Assembly (NCBI GenBank): GCA_037179385.1
Contig: CM074190.1
Coordinates: 10,375,706-10,439,705 of the forward strand
DNA: 64,000 bases
Direction: 5' to 3'
From: Holothuria scabra
Taxonomy: Eukaryota > Echinodermata > Holothuroidea > Aspidochirotida > Holothuriidae
Each line of letters starts with the position of its first letter. The stretch's first letter is position 1. The notes under the pieces were generated by a model. The model was not told the DNA's origin, did not search any database, and saw nothing but the letters and a program-made list of their open reading frames with translations. Below, in pieces: positions 59,744-64,000 of the stretch. The position numbers and the translations under genes are program-made.

Positions 59744-60104
59744 AACAAGTTCTTACTGTAGCTAAAGGCTGGCAAAACTTCGAATAACGAAGACTGCATG
59801 AATGCCTTGCCTGTCAACACCGTTCCTGAATTGTTTGCCGACAGAACTTCGTACAGACGGACAAGTAAGATTTTAGGACAAAATACATGCTTGGTCCATG
59901 ACATCAAAAACAATTGTGCATTCATCCGTAATACCTAAGTGGTGTTACTATTGTTTACTATCCTGTGAGTCAGCAGCCAATATTTTTTCTTTGCAGAACT
60001 GTGTATAACTTTACACTGGTAGAAGCATTCAGTGAACAAAAGTCACAGTACTTTCTCAAAGGGTATACGTGTGCATTTCATGCCTACCCTCTCCCGACGA
60101 AAAT

Positions 60105-60367
60105 TGAGGACCGCGTGTTTGGTCTAACGGTAGAGCATTCGCCTCTCACGCGGGAGGCCAGGGTTCGATTCCCAGATCGAGTCATACCAAACACTCACAT
60201 GTGGAACCAACTAACTAGTCTAAACTTAAGCCGTACTTGATGTAAGCTAAATTATTCAACTGTAAATACTTGTATTTATTATTATTTTTATCTTCTAATT
60301 TGCTGTTTTGTATGTAGGCCTATATATGTGGAGAACGAAAATAAAGTTCTTTCTTCACAAAAAAAAA
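60105..60367 (+). repeat. tRNA-Glu-derived SINE with poly(A) tail
   Basis: The tRNA-like head 60111-60184 has TGGTCTAACGGTAGAGC (A box) and GGTTCGATTCC (B box). The anticodon arm TTCGC-CTCTCAC-GCGGG has CTC. The tail differs from the 15.6-kb copy and ends AATAAAGTTCTTTCTTCAC then A9. This is a second subfamily. Confidence 0.75.
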
Positions 60368-60459
60368 CTTGAGCCGTACTTTTTAAGCAAGCTTTTAATG
60401 TGCAGTTTTCTCTAACTTTTGTTTTGTACCTTGTTCTTTTTCTTTTGTTTGTTTAATGT

Positions 60460-60465
60460 TTTATT
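60460..60465 (-). terminator. Possible poly(A) signal of gene C
   Basis: AATAAA on the minus strand (in ACAATAAAACA) lies about 90 nt after the TGA that closes the C2-like exon. It supports reading this exon as 3'-terminal. Confidence 0.35.
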
Positions 60466-60556
60466 GTAAAGCGAAACAGACTATATTTTTTATAGTGACG
60501 AGCGTGATAAATTTTGTAAGTAAATAATATAGCATAAAGTTTATGAACTAAGCAGG

Positions 60557-61108
60557 TCATATATTTTGCTCTGTTATAGACAATACTTTCCGGAAATCAA
60601 CATTTTGGTTCCAAGGGTTAAGTTCTCCAGACTCCACCTCATGCAAGTTGAATGTTTGAACCTTACACCAACCGACTTTCGGATAGGTTTGTCCCTCTAA
60701 CTTGGTTACAGCGAAAGTTAAATATGCAACTCCCTGTATTTGCTGGTTTAAAATACAAACATGATCATAACTTTCTCTGCAATAAAGCAGGAAGTTAAGT
60801 ACCGTGCCTGGTTTTACAACTGAGAAAAGGTTACTAGCAAAGCTGAACCGAAAGCAAAGCTTCCAAGGAAGTCGGCTGTTTCCGATGTAAAACAGCTGAG
60901 AGTTCAAAGTGACTTCTGAAATGAAATCGACAGTTGGAAGAGATATGGTTCTTAGCCAGTAGCTCTGGTCTTTTTTAACGTTAAGTGTAAACTGGGCCGA
61001 ATGTACCCCGCGGACCGGATTCTGTTTTCTGCAGCTTCCAAAACCACCGTCCACCATAGCTATAGGATATAACTGAACAGCTGAACAGGGAACATGCCGT
61101 ACAGCCAC
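60557..61108 (-). CDS. Partial gene C: exon with PI3K-type C2-like domain
   Basis: 183 open codons begin directly after an acceptor (CATTACCAGCGTAG|GTGGC; the frame has a stop inside the acceptor) and end in TGA. Features recalling the C2 domain of class I PI3-kinase catalytic subunits, in order: FTLNVKKDQSYWLRTISLP; a strand ending QLFYIG, where PI3Ks have a Leu-Tyr-His-Gly-like turn; WKLCFRFSF, where they have Trp-x-x-Trp-Leu-x-Phe; GTVLNFLLYC, very like the ALLNLQIYC-type strand; GWCKVQTFNL; and ESGELNPW, like the R-x-GE-x-x-L-x-x-W end. No kinase domain follows. Either the protein is truncated, or the true exon ends at an internal donor (for example CGGAAA|GTATTG). Upstream exons were not identified with confidence. 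Family call moderate to low. Confidence 0.45.
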   Translation of the reverse strand: MAVRHVPCSAVQLYPIAMVDGGFGSCRKQNPVRGVHSAQFTLNVKKDQSYWLRTISLPTVDFISEVTLNSQLFYIGNSRLPWKLCFRFSFASNLFSVVKPGTVLNFLLYCRESYDHVCILNQQIQGVAYLTFAVTKLEGQTYPKVGWCKVQTFNLHEVESGELNPWNQNVDFRKVLSITEQNI

Positions 61109-61499
61109 CTACGCTGGTAATGATGGGGAATGTTGAATTAGAGTGTACATGGAGGAATTATGGATTTTCGGGGTCATTGTCCCTTTGAATCACTTGTTCA
61201 ATTGAAAGTGACAATGGGTTAAACATGTGGTGTACGGACTGCATATGTTACATCGATACACTGCTATTTCTAATAGTACACCAACAGTTTATGAATTTTG
61301 TATCCACATCTAGGCCTACCGACCTGAGCAACAGGATAATGGTATACCAATGCACTATGTGTAACACATTGCGTTTGTATAGCTTGACAGGGAAAATTTT
61401 CATTTGCGTCTGTTTACATTCTGTCTGCTACAAGTAGCTGTCCCGTAGTCACCCTACATGAGGTTAAAGTAGAGGGAATTTCAAAAGGCGAGGACGATA

Positions 61500-61826
61500 T
61501 ACTTACATGCGTGCAGTAAAGGGGAAGTTTAAGCAAAAATTTAATTTTCATATGTGAAAGAGAAGTAAAATCTACACCATGTGGGGAAAGTTCCATTCGA
61601 ATCGGAGATGTATTTCTTGAGATAAATGAAGTCAGTAGATTTGTGTTCAAAACTGAGTTGAGGGCAGCAGAACTTATATCACTTACTCGCATTGACAAGG
61701 AATGCTTTGTTTCCCTTTGTTTTATCAGACTGTTGTGTTGACCTTAAAGTTAATAGGAGTATGACCTCCCTGTGGGGGATGCAAAATTTATAAAATTCTC
61801 ATGCCACTTATGCAATAACATTTTAA
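61500..61826 (-). repeat. Dispersed repeat; inverted copy of 10514-10840
   Basis: Reads AGTCTGATAA, AGGGAAACAAAGCA, CTGACTTCATTTA, TCACATATGAAAATTAAATT on the minus strand, in the same order as 10514-10840 on the plus strand. A ~74-codon open frame inside ends at a good donor (CAT|GTAAGT), but homology extends beyond the frame on both sides, so repeat is the safer call. Confidence 0.6.
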
Positions 61827-62232
61827 TAATATGGGATTTTTGAGTAGAAAATCCAGAATAAAGTTTAAAGAAAAACAAAAGACTGCCCATCAATGTGGGG
61901 ATGTGATGTCATATGGGCTTCAAGTTCATATTTTGTTGAAAATGAGAAAACTTTATGTGCTCATACCTTGGGAACCACACATCGGATTTCAATGCAAATT
62001 TCATCGAAATGCTCAGAATAAGTACCCCTCTAACATATCAAATCCTGTTGTGACCTTAAACCCTCCTTAAGACAGTGACATTTTTCTGTGCCGGCTACTA
62101 GGGGCGACAGTTTAACCACACCCTGACAACTCAACAATATCCCATAAAGGCTGCTGTATCTATATGCATATTTTAACCGGTTCTTCCTGGTCATTTTATT
62201 CCTTTGAAGGGATAATCATCTCACTCTAACCA

Positions 62233-62518
62233 ATAATTATTTTAGTAGTCTACATAAATTCTCAGCAGTTCAGTTCTTTGATTGACAGTAACTGTTCAAA
62301 GAATGCAGAGTACTAAAGCTCAAATTGCACAGCAGGTACTGTGCCGAGAGTGCTTTGATTAGTGATTACACATCAGGTTCTATACTCACCCTGAAGCAAC
62401 AAATTGAGACTGTGTCTGGACAAAAGTGTTCTTTAACAGTCGTGGGGGGGGGGGGGAGGGGCTTAAGTTATAAGTTAAGGAGAATTGGAACTGTTTGGGG
62501 TGAAAGAATCAGGTCTCT
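62233..62518 (-). mobile_element. TTAA MITE copy, CTCTCACCCC family, reverse orientation
   Basis: The right end inverts to AGAGACCTGATTCTTTCACC next to TTAA (62519-62522). It carries a G-run (62444-62456), the complement of the C-run in the 27.2-kb copy. The left edge is approximate. Confidence 0.5.
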
Positions 62519-63205
62519 TTAATGTCTTTAATTCTGTTTTAGTTGCTTGATAATGTGATCATTTTCTGGTAGGCTTTTCACGCATATGTATATGTATATT
62601 TTGTGACGTTTTTGTAAAAAACTGTTTTGCTTACAGGGTGACAAATTTAGTCTCATGATCACGCCGGACGAAAGAAATTAAATTTTATCCTATCTTTCAG
62701 CTTCGTTTGCATCTATACGTTATTTTTATTTAATTCATGTCTTCCCTACAACGGAATACAAGGTGTAATGGGAGGATTAGTGATATCGCGGAACATGGGA
62801 TGGGAACAAGGCATAGCCTAATTGCACCATACATTTCAAGTGGAGTAGCTAAAATGATTTTGGTCAGAGGGTACAAGAATGGCTTCAAGGGGAGCTTTAA
62901 TACAGGATGTCAGAAATCTCAAAAGGGCACCGGTCGGCAGGCAATTTTTCCCGTCAGGGGGCGGTCGCTCCCTGACAATGGTATCTCCGCCACTGGTCAT
63001 CTCCCTCAGTACTTTGCAACAATCCAAATAATTGGTGGTGTTGTGAACAGAAAGACATGCAGGACTCATGAATTGGACACTTGGACGGAATGCCCATCTT
63101 AGATTTTTTTTTTGCAAAAATCGTGAGACTTTAGGCTGATATTGGTAAACTTTCACATGAGATCGGTCGGGTAATCTGTGACAACTTGATTCTGGTAAAA
63201 TTTAA

Positions 63206-63518
63206 AGGCCTAATCCTCTCACCCCAAAAGCCCGTTCCAATTCTCCTAACCGTTAATTTCTTAAGCCCCTCCCTCAACTGTCTAAAATTCATCTTCCGCC
63301 GTCGTCCAGACACAATGTTTATCGCTTCACGGAATCGTGGGTATACTTGTAAAACCCCAGTTACTTATAAACAAAACACCCTCCGCAGTACAGTACATGC
63401 TGTTTAATATGGGCGTCATTTTTTTTTAAATTGCCGTCAATCAAAGAGTAGTTTCGTCAATTAAAAATTTCTGTCGACTACTATAAAATTGTGATTTGGG
63501 GGTGAGAAGACTAAACCC
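63206..63518 (+). mobile_element. TTAA MITE copy, CTCTCACCCC family
   Basis: TTAA then AGGCCTAATCCTCTCACCCC. Interior AATTCTCCTAACC, AAATTCATC, GTCAATCAAAGAG match 27182-27489. The right end is GGGGGTGAGAAGACTAAACC then TTAG. Confidence 0.7.
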
Positions 63519-63828
63519 TTAGTTAGGTCTACGTAGAAATCATGTTTATATTCATAGTATTTTGTGCCTTTTCTCTTTAGTTGCAAAGTCGTGATTAAAG
63601 GCGATGATGGGGCCACTTTGAACCCCATCGTGAATTCTGGGATACCCCGCGAGTTACTTTGGGGAGTTTTGGTATGGCATTTTACTGACATTAATGGACC
63701 CATCTTGTGGGTGTCAGCTTGCTTTGAAGTATTCTAGCCTAGAATAGTTCATAATTTGATTAACGGCGAAGCGGCACTTGTTGAAACTTTCCCATTTGAT
63801 TGCCATTTCATCAACATCACTCTTTATG

Positions 63829-63901
63829 TGATTGTTGGCTTGAATACAAAAAGAAAACTAAACATTTTGTAGTTTTCTCTTTGTACTGAAGCCAACAATC
63901 A
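63829..63901. repeat. Imperfect hairpin, ~31-bp arms
   Basis: TGATTGTTGGCTTGAATACA then AAAGAAAACT pairs with AGTTTTCTCTTTGTACTGAA then GCCAACAATCA with 2-3 mismatches around an 11-nt loop. Confidence 0.6.
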
Positions 63902-64000
63902 CTCCAAGTTCCTCCTTTTCGATACATCTACAGAAACAAGCTCATCCGACTCTCCTGCAGACAGTCGTGACTATAATGTTCATTCTGATATTAACACGTG

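Larger units (their letters stand above)
61827..64000. other. Repeat-rich right edge, no gene supported
   Basis: Contains two TTAA MITE copies, a TE-like block (61830-62075), a GC-tipped fragment ending TCTCCGCCACTGG (~62985-62998) and a hairpin. The last ~100 bp are open in one plus-strand frame without a recognisable product. Confidence 0.35.

Noticed and set aside
60111..60184. Functional tRNA-Glu gene
   Set aside because: The cloverleaf is imperfect (the acceptor arm does not pair well), a SINE tail and poly(A) follow, and a sister copy occurs at 15.6 kb.
61507..61729. Upstream exon of gene C with ZU5-like SPHGVDF block
   Set aside because: It joins gene C in phase and has a good donor, but the homology to 10514-10840 extends past both exon edges. 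The acceptor is also poor, so a dispersed repeat is more likely.

Overview
The window is eukaryotic nuclear DNA. It is AT-rich, with GT-AG introns, a tRNA-derived SINE family, many short inverted-repeat transposons (MITEs), long (AT)n tracts and no operon-like gene packing. The style suggests a marine invertebrate, perhaps an invertebrate deuterostome such as an echinoderm. That is an inference from genome texture, not a taxonomic proof.

The main content is a pair of tandem paralogous genes, both on the minus strand. Gene A (exons 57815 down to 46464, 7 exons, 349 aa) and gene B (exons 30734 down to 20749, 7 exons, 400 aa) were assembled by hand from splice sites. Both models read through without a stop and share almost the same intron phases (0,2,0,1,0/1,1). 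Exon 3 is 109 nt in both. Each encodes a divergent, apparently disordered N-terminus with no signal peptide, then one PDZ domain (exons 2-3), a short linker, and a C-terminal segment of about 135-145 aa. The last two exons of that segment resemble the interleukin-1 family beta-trefoil (an FES-x(5)-G-x-YI-type block followed by a C-terminal hydrophobic strand). A PDZ-IL-1-like fusion in two tandem copies is the candidate undescribed system. In both proteins an Asp-Gly lies in the linker between the PDZ domain and the trefoil-like segment (DESD|G in A, GSTD|G in B), which suggests possible caspase release.

A third coding piece on the minus strand, at 60557-61108, is a 183-codon open exon resembling the C-terminal part of a PI3K-type C2 domain. 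It lies about 3 kb upstream of gene A.

Layout: 1-20.7 kb is gene-poor and rich in repeats (hAT-like elements with 8-bp target duplications, a foldback element with minisatellite arms, SINE copies). 20.7-30.8 kb is gene B. 31-46.4 kb is intergenic, with (AT)n tracts, palindromes and MITEs. 46.4-57.9 kb is gene A. 58-60.4 kb holds MITEs and a SINE. 60.5-61.1 kb is the C2-like exon. 61.4-64 kb is repeats. Most other ORFs in the window are short chance frames or lie in repeats.
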